From assembly GCF_900100275.1 (NCBI RefSeq), contig NZ_FNET01000003.1, positions 62,001-126,000 on the forward strand: a stretch of DNA of 64,000 nt, in the 5' to 3' direction. This document shows positions 63,843 to 64,000 of this stretch, piece after piece. The stretch's first letter is position 1; each line of letters opens with the position of its first letter. The translations under genes were made by a program, and so were the position numbers. The notes beneath the pieces are model-generated. The model did not search any database. It was not told where the DNA came from and saw only the letters and a list, made by a program, of their open reading frames with translations. Origin of the DNA: Lentzea albidocapillata subsp. violacea. GTDB lineage: Bacteria > Actinomycetota > Actinomycetes > Mycobacteriales > Pseudonocardiaceae.

Positions 63843-64000
63843 GACACCTCCTGCGCTCGGCAACCTTCCTTCAACGCCTGCCCTCGCGTGTCCGTTGCAG
63901 TACTCCGACTGACCCAGCCCGAACAGCCTTTATCGCTCTTGTCACCCACCTGACGGCTCGATTCAACCCGCCCGCTCCCCGAACATGAACACGATTCACT

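Noticed and set aside
63901..63916. Third, imperfect copy (15 of 16) of the xthA-end repeat
   Set aside because: One mismatch and short; it may be chance. Not counted as part of the insertion.

Overview
This is a high-GC actinobacterial chromosome segment. GTG and TTG starts are frequent, and the gene set (SsgA-like protein, four Ser/Thr kinases, DUF5336/PerM proteins, TNT protein, ImuA-ImuB-DnaE2) fits the Pseudonocardiales, with Lentzea/Saccharothrix/Amycolatopsis-type organisms the best guess. Genus is inference from gene content only. No rRNA operon, prophage, insertion sequence or CRISPR array was seen.

Layout. 1-12 kb: end of a PAP2 phosphatase, three related receptor-type Ser/Thr kinases interleaved with an SsgA-like protein and a divergent EamA/LysR pair, then single-pass membrane proteins with extracytoplasmic domains and a class II deacetylase. 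12-28 kb: a core block with the same order as M. tuberculosis Rv0948c-Rv0957: chorismate mutase, UvrD1/PcrA helicase, M23 peptidase, sucC-sucD, DUF5336 protein, PerM-like protein, purN-purH. It is interrupted by a 1.2 kb repeat-rich spacer after the helicase and by a lipase and a membrane protein before sucC. 28.5-34.3 kb: a LexA box and the SOS mutasome imuA-imuB-dnaE2. 34.3-34.8 kb: three divergent tRNA genes and a tiny self-contained transcription unit. 34.8-46 kb: DHFR-like/TetR pair, YdcZ transporter-folD-DUF3017 operon, a large TNT-domain protein with a YezG-like N-terminus, pentapeptide protein, mdh, an inositol-phosphatase-like gene and an ABC-2 transporter operon. 46-53 kb: fourth kinase, phytase-like secreted protein, HhH-GPD protein, AbiE toxin-antitoxin operon, a DnaJ-NERD membrane protein and an odd tRNA-like gene. 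53-64 kb: TetR-controlled redox genes, a PRPP synthetase paralogue, YdjM-like protein, icd, xthA and a decayed MNT/HEPN toxin-antitoxin module.

Together the window holds TCA-cycle enzymes (sucCD, mdh, icd), purine and folate enzymes (purN, purH, folD, a PRPP synthetase), DNA repair (pcrA, mutasome, xthA, HhH-GPD) and signalling. The most notable finds are: an attenuator with an aromatic-rich leader peptide in front of chorismate mutase, with a visible antiterminator pairing; a cluster of three non-canonical tRNAs; a toxin-antitoxin module inserted exactly at the overlapping ends of xthA and its convergent neighbour with a 20-bp duplication; a CTG start for purN; and a cytosolic-looking TNT NADase protein carrying an immunity-like domain.
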